DNA of 59,569 bases, from positions 1 through 59,569 of the forward strand of contig JAHHQV010000008.1 of assembly GCA_020026175.1 (NCBI GenBank). Reading direction: 5' to 3'. The position numbers and the translations under genes are program-made. This DNA comes from Phocaeicola sp. Its GTDB lineage: Bacteria; Bacteroidota; Bacteroidia; Bacteroidales; Bacteroidaceae. The notes below the pieces were generated by a model, which saw only the letters and a program-made list of their open reading frames with translations, was not told the DNA's origin and searched no databases. This document shows, piece by piece, positions 1 to 8,418 of this stretch; position 1 is the first letter of the stretch, and every line of letters starts with the position of its first letter.

Positions 1-52
1 GAAAGACAGCAGATTTACAGTCTGCCCCATTTGGCCACTCTGGTATTTGCCC
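1..52 (-). tRNA. tRNA-Tyr (GTA), 3' part cut by window edge
   Basis: Read on the minus strand, the sequence starts with acceptor strand GGGCAAA and TA at positions 8-9. A D-arm containing GAGTGGCCAAATGG follows, then an anticodon arm CAGACTGTAAATCTG with GTA as anticodon. The window begins inside the long variable arm, so the T-arm and 3' acceptor strand are missing. Tyr isotype is inferred from the anticodon and from the type II layout. Confidence 0.88.
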
Positions 53-104
53 GATCGCTTTTGATTTAACAACCTTAGGTGAGGTATTTTTCTCAATTGC
101 GATG

Positions 105-112
105 CAAAGATA
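105..112 (-). promoter_or_regulatory. -7 promoter element for tRNA-Tyr
   Basis: The minus strand reads TATCTTTG, a match to the Bacteroidota -7 consensus TAnnTTTG, about 53 nt upstream of the tRNA 5' end. It sits just beyond the ribH stop codon, so the tRNA has its own promoter. Confidence 0.55.
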
Positions 113-115
113 CAA

Positions 116-610
116 CTATTTTTTTAATTTGCAATAGAAATCTATCATTTTTATTGCAGTAATTGCACATTCGTCTCCTTTATTTCCCAATTTTCCTCCT
201 GCTCTGTCTTCTGCCTGTTCCATTGTGTTGGTAGTTATCAGACCGTAAATTACTGGTACATCGCTAGTTGCGTTAAGCTGTGCTATTCCTTGAGTAGTTC
301 CGGCGCATACATAGTCAAAATGTGGTGTATCTCCTCTAACTACACAACCAATTGCTATAATTGCATCAAATTTTTTTGATTTTATCATTTGTGCGGCTCC
401 AAATGTGAGTTCAAAACTTCCAGGCACAGTCTGTACGTGTATGTTTTCTTCTTTGGTTCCGTGCTTTAGCAGAGTCTTTACTGCACCGTCCAATAGCGGA
501 CCTGTGATATTGTTGTTCCATTCTGACACTACAATTCCGAATCTCATGCCTGAAGCATCCGGTACGCTGTTGAAATCATAGTCTGATAAATTGTGATAAG
601 CTGTTGCCAT
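116..610 (-). CDS. ribH: 6,7-dimethyl-8-ribityllumazine synthase
   Basis: Condenses 5-amino-6-ribitylamino-uracil with 3,4-dihydroxy-2-butanone 4-phosphate to make lumazine, the penultimate step of riboflavin synthesis, in the cytoplasm. Family motifs are visible: SEWNNNIT near residue 29, VPGSFELT, GCVVRGDTPHFDYV and a late QAEDRAGG. The open frame extends to 661, but that start would lie inside the probable promoter (659-666). The ATG at 610, giving MATAYHNL and 164 aa, is therefore chosen and matches the usual family length. It is monocistronic here. The partner riboflavin synthase gene (ribE) is 53 kb away in this window, so the pathway is not clustered. Confidence 0.95.
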   Translation of the reverse strand: MATAYHNLSDYDFNSVPDASGMRFGIVVSEWNNNITGPLLDGAVKTLLKHGTKEENIHVQTVPGSFELTFGAAQMIKSKKFDAIIAIGCVVRGDTPHFDYVCAGTTQGIAQLNATSDVPVIYGLITTNTMEQAEDRAGGKLGNKGDECAITAIKMIDFYCKLKK

Positions 611-658
611 ATTAATAATGTATATATAATTAAATAATCTGTTTCGTATTAATTTTTG

Positions 659-666
659 CAAAGATA
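659..666 (-). promoter_or_regulatory. ribH: -7 promoter element for ribH
   Basis: The minus strand reads TATCTTTGCA, 49 nt upstream of the chosen ribH start. It overlaps the longer open frame and so argues against the upstream ATG. Confidence 0.6.
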
Positions 667-808
667 CTATATACTGCTTATTTCACGAAATAAATGTTTG
701 ATATATCGGCATTGTTTTAGTTATTTTAGCCAGTGGGTATAATGACGGATATTATATTGTAGAAAAGCACTAGCCTTGTTGTTATAAATAATGTACTATA
801 TGGTGACA

Positions 809-862
809 AACAAAAAGAAATCAGCCAGAACAAGTGAATGTTCCGGCTGATTTCTTTTTGTT
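809..862. terminator. Long hairpin terminator between TPR gene and ribH
   Basis: Arms 809-832 and 839-862 pair over 24 nt with a single A/C mismatch and a 6-nt loop (core AAATCAGCC / GGCTGATTT). Each outer arm is A-rich or T-rich, so the structure can terminate in either direction. It lies 22 nt past the stop of the minus-strand TPR gene and is most simply its terminator. Confidence 0.8.
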
Positions 863-884
863 ATACCTTTATTTTTATCAGAGT

Positions 885-1559
885 TTATTTTGAAGCACGT
901 TCTATGTACTTGTCTATGTCCATAGCCTGGTAAGAGTTTGCATATTTGTTCTTGATAGTTTTGTATGCCTCTACTGCTTCTGCATTTTTGTTCAGCTTTT
1001 CAAGTATCTGTCCTGCCTGTATAAGATAGATAGGGCTGATAGAAAGGCTGTTTGCACGGTCGGCTGCTTTGATAAGAGTTGCTGCGGCTTTGTCAAGTTG
1101 TCCCATCTGTGCGTAGCAGTTACCCATTGTACCCAAAATGGCAGGAGCGACAAGCTGGTCGGCAGCATCGAACTTGTTAAGATATTTTGTAGCTTCTTCG
1201 TATTTGCCAAGTTGTGCGTAGCATATTCCTGCATATGCATTGGCAAGGTTTCCAGCTTTTGTGCCACTGAATTTGTCTGCCAGTTTTACGAAACCTGCAT
1301 ATCCAAGACTGTCGCCGTTTAGTGCCTGTTCGTATTTTTCGGCTGTGAAATACTGTTCGCCCTTGAAAATTGCTTCAGAAGCTTTTACTTCTTTTGGTGC
1401 TGCTATAAGGTTTGAATATGCCATGTATCCGCCTATTACAACTATTAATCCTACAACTACAGCTATAAATAAGTTTTTGTTTTTAATCAAGAATGCTTCT
1501 GATGCGCTTATTGCTTCTTCTGCATTCAACAAATCGTTTGTGTTTTTTTGTTGATTCAT
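885..1559 (-). CDS. Membrane-anchored tetratricopeptide repeat protein
   Basis: 224 aa with a short cytoplasmic N-terminus, one transmembrane segment at about residues 29-51 (rich in V, I and G), and a periplasmic region with TPR-like helical pairs (AYAGICYAQLGKYEEA, MGNCYAQMGQLDKAA, AGQILEKLNKNAEAV). The topology resembles the YfgM family of SecYEG-associated TPR proteins, but that link is inference. TPRs mediate protein contacts, and no enzymatic motif is present. The gene is divergent from recF. Its own -7 element is at 1605-1612 and the 809-862 hairpin closes the unit. Confidence 0.8.
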   Translation of the reverse strand: MNQQKNTNDLLNAEEAISASEAFLIKNKNLFIAVVVGLIVVIGGYMAYSNLIAAPKEVKASEAIFKGEQYFTAEKYEQALNGDSLGYAGFVKLADKFSGTKAGNLANAYAGICYAQLGKYEEATKYLNKFDAADQLVAPAILGTMGNCYAQMGQLDKAAATLIKAADRANSLSISPIYLIQAGQILEKLNKNAEAVEAYKTIKNKYANSYQAMDIDKYIERASK

Positions 1560-1604
1560 TGTTATTTGTTTTTATTATTATTCAAGACATGATATTTCGG
1601 TCAG

Positions 1605-1612
1605 CAAAAGTA
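1605..1612 (-). promoter_or_regulatory. -7 promoter element for TPR gene
   Basis: The minus strand reads TACTTTTG, a match to TAnnTTTG, 46 nt upstream of the TPR start codon. It is back to back with the recF promoter. Confidence 0.5.
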
Positions 1613-1675
1613 ACTTATTTATGTTTATAAACGAAATTTGTCGGCAAGTTTTTTTACCAATCATCCTTTTATTAG

Positions 1676-1683
1676 TACTTTTG
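1676..1683 (+). promoter_or_regulatory. recF: -7 promoter element for recF
   Basis: TACTTTTG ends 21 nt before the recF ATG at 1705. It lies inside a longer open frame beginning at 1621, so it decides in favour of the downstream start. Confidence 0.55.
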
Positions 1684-1704
1684 TACGTAAATTTTAGACT
1701 AAAT

Positions 1705-2808
1705 ATGTGGCTTAAACGCATTTCGATATTAAATTATAAGAATATAGAGCAGACCGAGCTCTCTTTTTCACACAAGTTGAACTGTATAATAGGAAAGAAC
1801 GGTATGGGAAAGACCAATCTGATGGATGCGGTCTATTATCTTTCGTTCTGCAAGAGTGCTACCAATCCGGTGGATTCTCAGAACATACTTCACGACAGAG
1901 ATTTCTTTGTAGTACAGGGATTTTACGCGACTGATGCTATTGAACCTATGGAAATTTATTGTGGACTGAAGCGCAGACAGAAAAAGCAGTTCAAGAGAAA
2001 CAAGAAAGAGTATCCTAAATTGTCAGAACATATAGGGGTTGTTCCTCTGGTTATGGTGTCTCCTGCCGATTCTATCCTTATATCGGGTGGAAGCGAAGAG
2101 AGAAGAAAGTTTATGGATGTGGTTATATCGCAGTTTGACCGCGAATATCTTGATGCACTGATAAGATATAATAAAGCCATGTTGCAGAGAAACACGTTGT
2201 TGAAGTCGGACGTAGAACCAGAGGATGAACTGATGAACGTGTGGGAGGAGCTTATGGCTACGGAAGGGGAGACTGTGTATCGAAAGAGACGTAAGTTTAT
2301 AGATGAGTTTATCGGGGTTTTCCAGTCCTACTATTCGTTCATTTCGCAAGATAGTGAGACTGTGAGTCTTGCATACGAGTCGCACGCATCGAAGGGTAAC
2401 TTGCTGACTGCCATGCGCGAAAGCCGTCAGCGCGACAGGATAATGGGGTATTCGCTGAAGGGGATACATAAGGATGACCTTATAATGAAGCTCGGCGGTT
2501 TTCCTATAAAGCGTGAAGGGTCGCAAGGGCAGAACAAGACTTTTCTTATAGCTCTGAAATTGGCACAGTTTGAGTTTTTGAAACGCACGGGTAGCCATAA
2601 TACTCCTTTGGTATTGCTGGATGATATTTTCGACAAGCTGGATGCTCACCGTGTAGAGCAGATAGTGAAGTTGGTTTCGGGCGACAGTTTCGGGCAGATA
2701 TTCATAACAGATACCAACAGGGACCACCTTGACAAGATATTGAGGAAAATAAACGGAGACTATAAGATTTATGAGGTGGATAACGGTGTGATAACAGAAA
2801 GGAAATGA
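1705..2808 (+). CDS. recF: DNA replication/repair protein RecF
   Basis: SMC-like ATPase that loads RecA at single-strand gaps together with RecO and RecR. Walker A GKNGMGKT is at residues 30-37, an ABC signature-like ISGGSEERRKFMD lies in the middle, and Walker B VLLDDIFDKLD is at about 303-313 with the D-loop following. The open frame starts at 1621 with a hydrophobic stretch not found in RecF. The ATG at 1705 gives MWLKRISILNYKN and 367 aa, the normal RecF length and opening, and places the promoter upstream. The gene is separated by only 4 nt from a DciA-like gene, so the two are likely co-transcribed. dnaA/dnaN, frequent RecF neighbours elsewhere, are not here. Confidence 0.95.
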   Translation: MWLKRISILNYKNIEQTELSFSHKLNCIIGKNGMGKTNLMDAVYYLSFCKSATNPVDSQNILHDRDFFVVQGFYATDAIEPMEIYCGLKRRQKKQFKRNKKEYPKLSEHIGVVPLVMVSPADSILISGGSEERRKFMDVVISQFDREYLDALIRYNKAMLQRNTLLKSDVEPEDELMNVWEELMATEGETVYRKRRKFIDEFIGVFQSYYSFISQDSETVSLAYESHASKGNLLTAMRESRQRDRIMGYSLKGIHKDDLIMKLGGFPIKREGSQGQNKTFLIALKLAQFEFLKRTGSHNTPLVLLDDIFDKLDAHRVEQIVKLVSGDSFGQIFITDTNRDHLDKILRKINGDYKIYEVDNGVITERK

Positions 2809-2812
2809 CTGT

Positions 2813-3103
2813 ATGAGAAGAAATAATACTGAGAAGTTGGGTGATGTGATAATGAAGCTTTTGAGGCAGGAGGGACTTGAAACTCCTCTAAACCAGCACC
2901 GGCTTGTAGAATCGTGGAAAGATGTGGTGGGTCCTGTGATATACAGGTACACCACCAATATATATATAAAGAACCAGACGTTGTATGTGCAGCTGTCATC
3001 GTCTGTCATCCGTCAGGAATTGCAGATGAGCAGGGAGATGCTTGTGCGCAACCTCAATTCGCAGGTAGGGGCGCAGGTCATTTCTGATATTATGTTCTAC
3101 TGA
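2813..3103 (+). CDS. DUF721 (DciA-like) protein
   Basis: 96 aa with the DUF721 pattern: an N-terminal helical part, then VVESWKDVVG-type motif (here LVESWKDVVGPVIYRYT), then VQLSSSVIRQELQMSR and a C-terminal hydrophobic strand. DUF721 includes DciA, which helps load the replicative helicase in bacteria lacking DnaC. That role here is by family only. It starts 4 nt after the recF stop, a replication/repair context that fits. Its last 14 nt overlap the end of the convergent fau gene. Confidence 0.8.
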   Translation: MRRNNTEKLGDVIMKLLRQEGLETPLNQHRLVESWKDVVGPVIYRYTTNIYIKNQTLYVQLSSSVIRQELQMSREMLVRNLNSQVGAQVISDIMFY

Positions 3104-3641
3104 TGCATCCGCTTTCGGTCCATACCTCGTTCATTGGTATGTCGAGGCCGTTTGTCGGAATGTTGTCGCATACCTGGAAATCAAAGCATACTCCCAGCTT
3201 AAATTTTACGTCCATATCTTTCAGAAACTTGTCGTAGTATCCTTTACCTCTGCCTAGTCTGTTGCCTTTGGTGTCGAATCCCACTCCGGGTACTATTATC
3301 ATGTCTATAGATTCAAGGTCGGCAAATGCTTCGCCTTGAGGTTCGTAGATGTTGTAAGCGCCTTTTTTCATCGAGTCTTTGCCTTCGTATTTTCTCAGAA
3401 ACATTTCATTGCCCGACACTACAGGAAGTATAATGTCTTTCTGTACGTGCCACTTTTCGATAAAGTCGTGGGTATATACTTCGTCGGGAAGTGAATAATA
3501 TAGCATTACGGTTTTTGCACACTTGAATATCACGTTTTCTTCTATCCGGCTTGTCACTATGTCCGACATCGCTTTCAGTTGTTCGTGAGTGAAGCTTTTT
3601 TTCTTTTCGCTTATGAGTTTTCTTGTCTCTTTCTTGTCCAT
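3090..3641 (-). CDS. 5-formyltetrahydrofolate cyclo-ligase
   Basis: ATP-dependent conversion of 5-formyl-THF to 5,10-methenyl-THF, salvaging folate one-carbon units. At 183 aa it has the usual length. The ligase signature appears as IIVPGVGFDTKGNRLGRGKG followed by GYYDKFL, and an N-terminal KKSFTHEQL region holds the substrate-binding basic residues. It is the last gene of the minus-strand run that starts with the Crp-type regulator. A hairpin-rich spacer of about 120 nt (3642-3760) separates it from the S41 protease gene and may attenuate expression. Its 3' end overlaps the convergent DUF721 gene by 14 nt. Confidence 0.92.
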   Translation of the reverse strand: MDKKETRKLISEKKKSFTHEQLKAMSDIVTSRIEENVIFKCAKTVMLYYSLPDEVYTHDFIEKWHVQKDIILPVVSGNEMFLRKYEGKDSMKKGAYNIYEPQGEAFADLESIDMIIVPGVGFDTKGNRLGRGKGYYDKFLKDMDVKFKLGVCFDFQVCDNIPTNGLDIPMNEVWTESGCISRT

Positions 3642-3670
3642 GTCTTTTTGTGGCTTTTGGGTGAAAAAAT

Positions 3671-3752
3671 AAACGCCATGTCGTTTTTTAAAAGCGACCA
3701 GGCGTTTTCGATAGAACGCCCAGTCGTTATGATTAAAGCGACTAGGCGTTTT
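3671..3752. repeat. Tandem pair of AACGCC-type hairpins (copy A of a dispersed repeat)
   Basis: Two consecutive stem-loops built from the same unit. Hairpin 1 is 3671-3708, with AAACGCC pairing GGCGTTT and GTCGTTTT pairing AAAGCGAC around a short internal loop. Hairpin 2 is 3715-3750, with AACGCC pairing GGCGTT and AGTCGTT pairing AAGCGACT (one G-T pair), followed by a T-run to 3755. The same unit recurs at 34482-34544. Here it lies between two genes of the same operon, so it could act as a partial terminator or processing site. Confidence 0.8.
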
Positions 3753-3760
3753 TTTATGGT

Positions 3761-5407
3761 TTAATTTTTTGAACTGTCGTCTTGAGATTCCTTTTTCTGA
3801 GGTATGGATTTTCCTGCTTCAAGTATCTCTACTGCCTTCAGTACTGTTTTGTCTGTTTTGTTGAGATATTTGATGTATTCTTCCATTCCAAGCATGTTGT
3901 AGATGATGTTACCATATATGCTCATCTCAAACAGTTCTTTTGAGGTTATAAGCATATTGTTTCTTTTTTTCAGTCCTTTCTTGCTTGCCCAGTTGGAGAA
4001 TTTTACCAGAAGGTTTTCTTTCTTGATGTATTTCAGAAGTTCGTCGGCAGTCTTATATTCCATCAGTTTGTTTCGGTTCTGGTCTGTATAGTCGAAAGTA
4101 TATCTGATAATCAGTCCTCTGTTTGCAGCCATGCGGTAGTATGAAGTCATTCTTGTGGTATCCTGTGGCACAAAGATGTCGGGCATAATTCCTCCGCCTC
4201 CATATACTGGTCTGCCTATGCCTGTGTGGAATATTTCGTCGGTGTTCTGCTTTATGCTGTCGGCCGAGAAGAATTCTCCGTGTTCGTATCTTGTTAGAAT
4301 GTCAAGTTCGTATTCCGAGTCTTTTCCCTTAGTGTATGGTTTCTGTATGCATCTTCCCGAAGGTGTGTGGTATCTGGCGATTGTAAGTCGGATGGCAGAA
4401 CCGTCGCTGAACTCTATAGGCTGCTGCACAAGTCCTTTCCCGAATGTTCGTCTTCCTATGATTGTACCTCGGTCATTGTCTTGTATGGCTCCTGCAAAAA
4501 TTTCGCTTGCCGATGCCGAGCCTTCGTCCACCAATACTACCAGAGGCAGGTCCTGACTGCTTCCTGTGCCGTTTGAGGTATAGTTTTCGCGTGGGAATTT
4601 TCTGCCTTCTGTATATACTATCAGTTTGTTTGCCGGCAGAAATTCGTTTACCATCTGTATGGCAGAAGCCATGAATCCGCCTGTATTTCCTCTAAGGTCT
4701 ACTATAAGGCCTTTCATGCTCAGCTGGTTGAGTTTGGCAAGTGCAAAGAGCAGTTCGGGATAGGTGGTTTCTCCAAATTTGTTTGCTCTTACATATCCCC
4801 ATTTCCCGTCAATTATATAGGCTGCATCTACGCTCTTTACGGGGATGTCTCCTCTGATGATTTCAAAATGAAGTATTTCTTTTTCTCCAGGACGGTATAT
4901 TCCTATTTTCACTTTTGTTCCCTTTTCTCCTTTCAGCCTTTTCATGGCTTCGTATTGTGTCACTATTTTTCCTACAAAGACAGAATCGTCAACCTCTACA
5001 ATGCGGTCGCCTGCCATCAGTCCTACCTTTTCCGACGGTCCGCCTTGTATCACGCTTCCTATGTGTATGGTGTCGTTCTGTATGGAAAACTGTATGCCTA
5101 TGCCGCTGAAGTGTCCTTTAAGTTCGGAGTTGACTTCTTCCAGATTTTTTGCTGGTATGTACGAAGAGTGCGGGTCCAGTTCGGACAATATCACAGGCAT
5201 GGTATTTTCTACCATGTCGCTTATCTTAACAGTATCTACATACGAATCGCTTACAATTCGCAGCAGTGTGTTGATTTTATTCGAAGAGCTGTTTATCACT
5301 CCTATGTGATTGCCCGAGAAATGCTTTGTATAAAATGTCCCGACTGCTATGCCGATTACTATACTGACGGCTACCAGTAGCGGGATAAGTCTGTTGGAAT
5401 TTTTCAT
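3761..5407 (-). CDS. S41 family C-terminal processing peptidase
   Basis: Periplasmic serine protease of the Ctp/Prc type, 548 aa. An N-terminal hydrophobic signal anchor (LLVAVSIVIGIAVGTF) is followed by the S41 N-domain. A PDZ domain at about 85-170 carries the carboxylate-binding GIGIQF segment and GLMAGDRIVEVDD. The catalytic core has EGSASASEIF with the nucleophilic Ser near 298 and GKGLVQQP with the general-base Lys near 323. Family knowledge: it cleaves C-termini of periplasmic substrates. The C-terminal 150 residues are helical and charged and end in a Q/S/D-rich tail. It follows dCMP deaminase by 21 nt in the operon. Confidence 0.94.
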   Translation of the reverse strand: MKNSNRLIPLLVAVSIVIGIAVGTFYTKHFSGNHIGVINSSSNKINTLLRIVSDSYVDTVKISDMVENTMPVILSELDPHSSYIPAKNLEEVNSELKGHFSGIGIQFSIQNDTIHIGSVIQGGPSEKVGLMAGDRIVEVDDSVFVGKIVTQYEAMKRLKGEKGTKVKIGIYRPGEKEILHFEIIRGDIPVKSVDAAYIIDGKWGYVRANKFGETTYPELLFALAKLNQLSMKGLIVDLRGNTGGFMASAIQMVNEFLPANKLIVYTEGRKFPRENYTSNGTGSSQDLPLVVLVDEGSASASEIFAGAIQDNDRGTIIGRRTFGKGLVQQPIEFSDGSAIRLTIARYHTPSGRCIQKPYTKGKDSEYELDILTRYEHGEFFSADSIKQNTDEIFHTGIGRPVYGGGGIMPDIFVPQDTTRMTSYYRMAANRGLIIRYTFDYTDQNRNKLMEYKTADELLKYIKKENLLVKFSNWASKKGLKKRNNMLITSKELFEMSIYGNIIYNMLGMEEYIKYLNKTDKTVLKAVEILEAGKSIPQKKESQDDSSKN

Positions 5408-5428
5408 ATTATTTTTTGTTTATATTGA

Positions 5429-5863
5429 TTAAACTTCTTCGTTTATATATACCACCTCTATACCGGCCTTTTTCAGCAGTTCAAGTCCGTCTTCCAGACG
5501 ATATTTTTCTCCGTACACCACTCTTTTTATGCCGGCTTGGATTATTAGTTTTGCACATTCTATGCAAGGCGATGCTGTGACATACATGGTTGCCCCTTCG
5601 CTGCTGTTGCTGGAGCGTGCTATTTTGGTTATGGCATTGGCTTCGGCGTGTAGCACATAGGGTATGGTAACTCCGTTATTGTCTTCACATATGTTTTCAA
5701 ATCCCGATGGAGTACCGTTGTAGCCGTCGGATATTATCATCTTGTTCTTCACAATAAGTGAACCTACCTGTCTGCGCTTGCAGTATGAGTTTTCTGCCCA
5801 TATTCGCGCCATTTTCATATATCTTTTGTCAAGGTTTTCCTGTTTGTTGTCTTGATATTCCAT
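5429..5863 (-). CDS. dCMP deaminase family protein
   Basis: Zinc-dependent deaminase, 144 aa. The metal site is complete: H72-A-E74 supplies one ligand and the catalytic glutamate, and C100-x-x-C103 (SPCIECAK) supplies the others. NGTPSGFENICEDN matches the deoxycytidylate deaminase/ComEB branch rather than tRNA or cytidine deaminases. It would convert dCMP to dUMP, feeding dTMP synthesis next to the folate enzyme in the same operon. Start ATG at 5863; 16 nt separate it from the upstream lipoprotein gene. Confidence 0.9.
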   Translation of the reverse strand: MEYQDNKQENLDKRYMKMARIWAENSYCKRRQVGSLIVKNKMIISDGYNGTPSGFENICEDNNGVTIPYVLHAEANAITKIARSSNSSEGATMYVTASPCIECAKLIIQAGIKRVVYGEKYRLEDGLELLKKAGIEVVYINEEV

Positions 5864-5879
5864 ATTCTTTTTGGGAGAT

Positions 5880-6353
5880 TTATTTTATAGGATAGAATTG
5901 AATGAATTCTTTTTTGTTAGAATCGAATAGTTTCAGCAGCAGGCTGCTTCCTCTGTAGAACTGGGCATTGCGTATTTCATTGTAGAACATTCTGTCAAGT
6001 CCGTCAGCATTGCCATGTATCTGTACATTCGAAATCTGCACCGAATGGTCTTTGGGGTCTGCACTCCACATGCCATTGAACTCTATACTGTTTCCTTTGG
6101 CCTTGAAAATTCCGTCTTTTTCAAATTTTATGGTATATATGTTTCTGTCTTTGTTTATTTCGAATTGCTCTTCTATGCTTGTGATAGTCTTGAAGTTGTT
6201 GTCGTCTTTCCAGTTGGTTGTGGTGCCCGACAGGGTCCAGTGCCAAGTGCAGGATGTGAAGATTTCATCTATGTCGTCTTCCTGATTGCATCCACACAAC
6301 ATTATTGCCATCAGCAGAGGCATCAAGATGTTTTTTGTTATTGTAGCTTTCAT
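5880..6353 (-). CDS. Small lipoprotein, lipocalin/DUF4847-like
   Basis: 157 aa with a lipoprotein signal peptide: short basic N-terminus, hydrophobic MPLLMAIML and lipobox LCGC with Cys22 as the lipidation site. The mature part is beta-rich with repeated aromatic strands (TWHWTLSG, YTIKFEKDGIFKAKG, IEFNGMWSADP, FYRGSSLLLKLFD, FIQFYP), compatible with a small lipocalin-like barrel. Many Bacteroides operons hold a DUF4847 lipoprotein in this slot, but I recall that rather than having checked it. It is 13 nt from the M3 peptidase gene and co-transcribed with it. Function unknown. Confidence 0.7.
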   Translation of the reverse strand: MKATITKNILMPLLMAIMLCGCNQEDDIDEIFTSCTWHWTLSGTTTNWKDDNNFKTITSIEEQFEINKDRNIYTIKFEKDGIFKAKGNSIEFNGMWSADPKDHSVQISNVQIHGNADGLDRMFYNEIRNAQFYRGSSLLLKLFDSNKKEFIQFYPIK

Positions 6354-6366
6354 TGTTGTATTTGTC

Positions 6367-8409
6367 TTAGTTGTTTTTTATTCCGTTTCTTTCCAGCAGT
6401 GCATCTATTGTAGGTTCTTGCCCTCTGAATCTCTTGTATAATGTCATTGGGTGTTCAGTACCACCTTTTGACAGGATGTTGTCTCTGAATGACTGAGCCA
6501 CGTCGCTGTTGAATATGCCTTTTTTCTTGAATAGCGAGAAGGCGTCTGCATCAAGGACTTCCGCCCATTTGTAGCTGTAGTATCCGGCAGAGTATCCTCC
6601 CGACATGATGTGTCCGAACTGAACACTCATACATGTTTCTTCAGGTTGTGGAAACAGTTGTGCCTTCGACCATGCGTTCTTTTCATATTCTTTTACATCG
6701 GCAGTGAATGTTTCGTTTCTTGTGTACCACGCCATGTCGAGAAGTCCGAAACTTACCTGACGCAGGCATGCATAGGCAACGTTGAAGTTCTGAGAATCGA
6801 CTATGCTCTGTATCATGCTTTGTGGGATAGCTTCGCCTGTGATGTAGTGTTTTGCAAATGTGTTGAGGAAGTCTTTTTCCACTGCAAAGTTTTCCATAAT
6901 CTGCGATGGAAGCTCGACGAAGTCCCAATAGACATTAGTACCGCTCATACACTGGAATCGGGTGTTGGCAAAGATTCCGTGCAGGGCATGGCCGAATTCG
7001 TGAAGGAACGTATTCACTTCGGAAAATGTAAGCAAGGCAGGCTTGTTTGCCGTAGGCTTGGTGAAGTTCATCGTTACCGAAACGTGTGGTCGGCTGTTTG
7101 TGCTGTCGTCTTCTATCCACTGCTCTTTGTATGAAGTCATCCATGCTCCTGAGCGTTTTCCCTCACGAGGATGAAAATCGGTGTAGAGTACTGCCAGGAA
7201 TGTATTGTCTTTGTCGTAAACGTCAAAGGCTTGTACATCGGGGTGGTATACCGGTATTTCTTTGTTCTCTCTGAATGTTATGCCATATAGCTTTGTGGCT
7301 AGTCCGAATACTCCTTTCTTTACGTTGTTAAGTTCGAAGTATGGTCTTAATGCTTCTTCATCAAGATTGTATTTTCTGTTTTTCAGCTTTTCCGAGTAGA
7401 AAGAAAAGTCCCAAGGCATAAGTTCGAAATCATTGCCCTCAAGTTCTTTTGCCAGATTTTCTATTTCTTTTATTTCCTCTTTGGCAGCAGGAGTGTATGC
7501 TTCTATAAGGTCGTTCAGCAGATTGTAGACCTTTTCACTGTTTTCTGCCATTCTTTTTCGTAATACATAGTCGGCATAGTTGTCGAATCCCAGCAGTTGT
7601 GCCAGTTCCATACGTGTGTTTACCAGTTGTTTCACAATGTCCGTATTGTCAAGTTCGTCGGCGTGAGTACACTGTGTGTTGTATGCCATATACAGTTCTT
7701 TTCTCAGTCCTCTGTTTTTGCTGTATTTCATGAAAGGTATATAGCTTGGTGCCTGTAGTGTGAAAATCCATCCATCCTTGCCTTTTTCTTTGGCAGTATG
7801 TTCGGCAGCCTCTGTAGCACTTTCGGGCAGTCCTGCCAGATTCTCCTTGTCGGAAATGTGTAGCTCGTACTTATTTGTCTCTTTCAGATGATTTTGTGAG
7901 AATTTAAGTGTCAGGCTGCTTAGGTCCATTGATAGTTTTCTGAATTTTTCCTTGTCGGCATCATTAAGGCTGGCTCCGTTTCTGATGAATCCGTCGTAAG
8001 TTTTTTCAAGAAGTCTTAGTTCTTCTTTCGATAGATTTAGTGTATCTCTGACTGCATATACATCTTTAACCCTTTCAAAAAGAGCAGGGTTGAGGCTTAT
8101 ATTGTTTGAGTGTTCCGATAGTTCGGGCATTAGCTTCTCTGCTATTGCATCTAGTTCGTCGTTTGTTTCTGCGCTCATCAAATTGAAGAAAACGGTGGTA
8201 ACCCTGTCCAGCAGTTTTCCCGAATGTTCCAAGGCTATAATGGTGTTTCCGAATGTAGGCTTGTCGCTGTTTTCTACTATTTGTCTTATCTCTTCATCCT
8301 CATCTTTCATTCCCTGTCTGATGGCAGGTTCATAATCTGCGATACTTATTTTGTCAAACGGCACTGTGTCATGAGGTGTGTTGTATGCTATTAAAAATGG
8401 ATTGTTCAT
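6367..8409 (-). CDS. M3 family metallopeptidase (peptidyl-dipeptidase Dcp-like)
   Basis: 680 aa, full length for the oligopeptidase A/Dcp family. The zinc site HEFGHALHG is near residue 470, with the third-ligand region FVELPSQIMENFA following. Substrate-binding GYYSYKWAEVLDADAF lies near the C-terminus. There is no signal peptide, so a cytoplasmic peptide-degrading enzyme is likely. Dcp removes C-terminal dipeptides, while OpdA is an endopeptidase; sequence alone does not settle which. It starts 9 nt after the stop of the Crp-type regulator, so the regulator probably co-expresses it. Confidence 0.92.
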   Translation of the reverse strand: MNNPFLIAYNTPHDTVPFDKISIADYEPAIRQGMKDEDEEIRQIVENSDKPTFGNTIIALEHSGKLLDRVTTVFFNLMSAETNDELDAIAEKLMPELSEHSNNISLNPALFERVKDVYAVRDTLNLSKEELRLLEKTYDGFIRNGASLNDADKEKFRKLSMDLSSLTLKFSQNHLKETNKYELHISDKENLAGLPESATEAAEHTAKEKGKDGWIFTLQAPSYIPFMKYSKNRGLRKELYMAYNTQCTHADELDNTDIVKQLVNTRMELAQLLGFDNYADYVLRKRMAENSEKVYNLLNDLIEAYTPAAKEEIKEIENLAKELEGNDFELMPWDFSFYSEKLKNRKYNLDEEALRPYFELNNVKKGVFGLATKLYGITFRENKEIPVYHPDVQAFDVYDKDNTFLAVLYTDFHPREGKRSGAWMTSYKEQWIEDDSTNSRPHVSVTMNFTKPTANKPALLTFSEVNTFLHEFGHALHGIFANTRFQCMSGTNVYWDFVELPSQIMENFAVEKDFLNTFAKHYITGEAIPQSMIQSIVDSQNFNVAYACLRQVSFGLLDMAWYTRNETFTADVKEYEKNAWSKAQLFPQPEETCMSVQFGHIMSGGYSAGYYSYKWAEVLDADAFSLFKKKGIFNSDVAQSFRDNILSKGGTEHPMTLYKRFRGQEPTIDALLERNGIKNN

Positions 8410-8418
8410 GTCTTCTTT

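Noticed and set aside
2023..3009. 328-aa open frame antisense to recF and the DciA-like gene
   Set aside because: It covers two well-supported genes on the other strand, has Cys/His/Tyr-rich shadow composition, and has no domain.
3671..3752. CRISPR array
   Set aside because: Units are inverted rather than direct, with no constant spacer length and no cas genes nearby.
4868..5380. 170-aa frame antisense to the S41 protease
   Set aside because: Tyr/Phe/Cys-rich translation typical of the complement of this AT-biased coding DNA; no start context.
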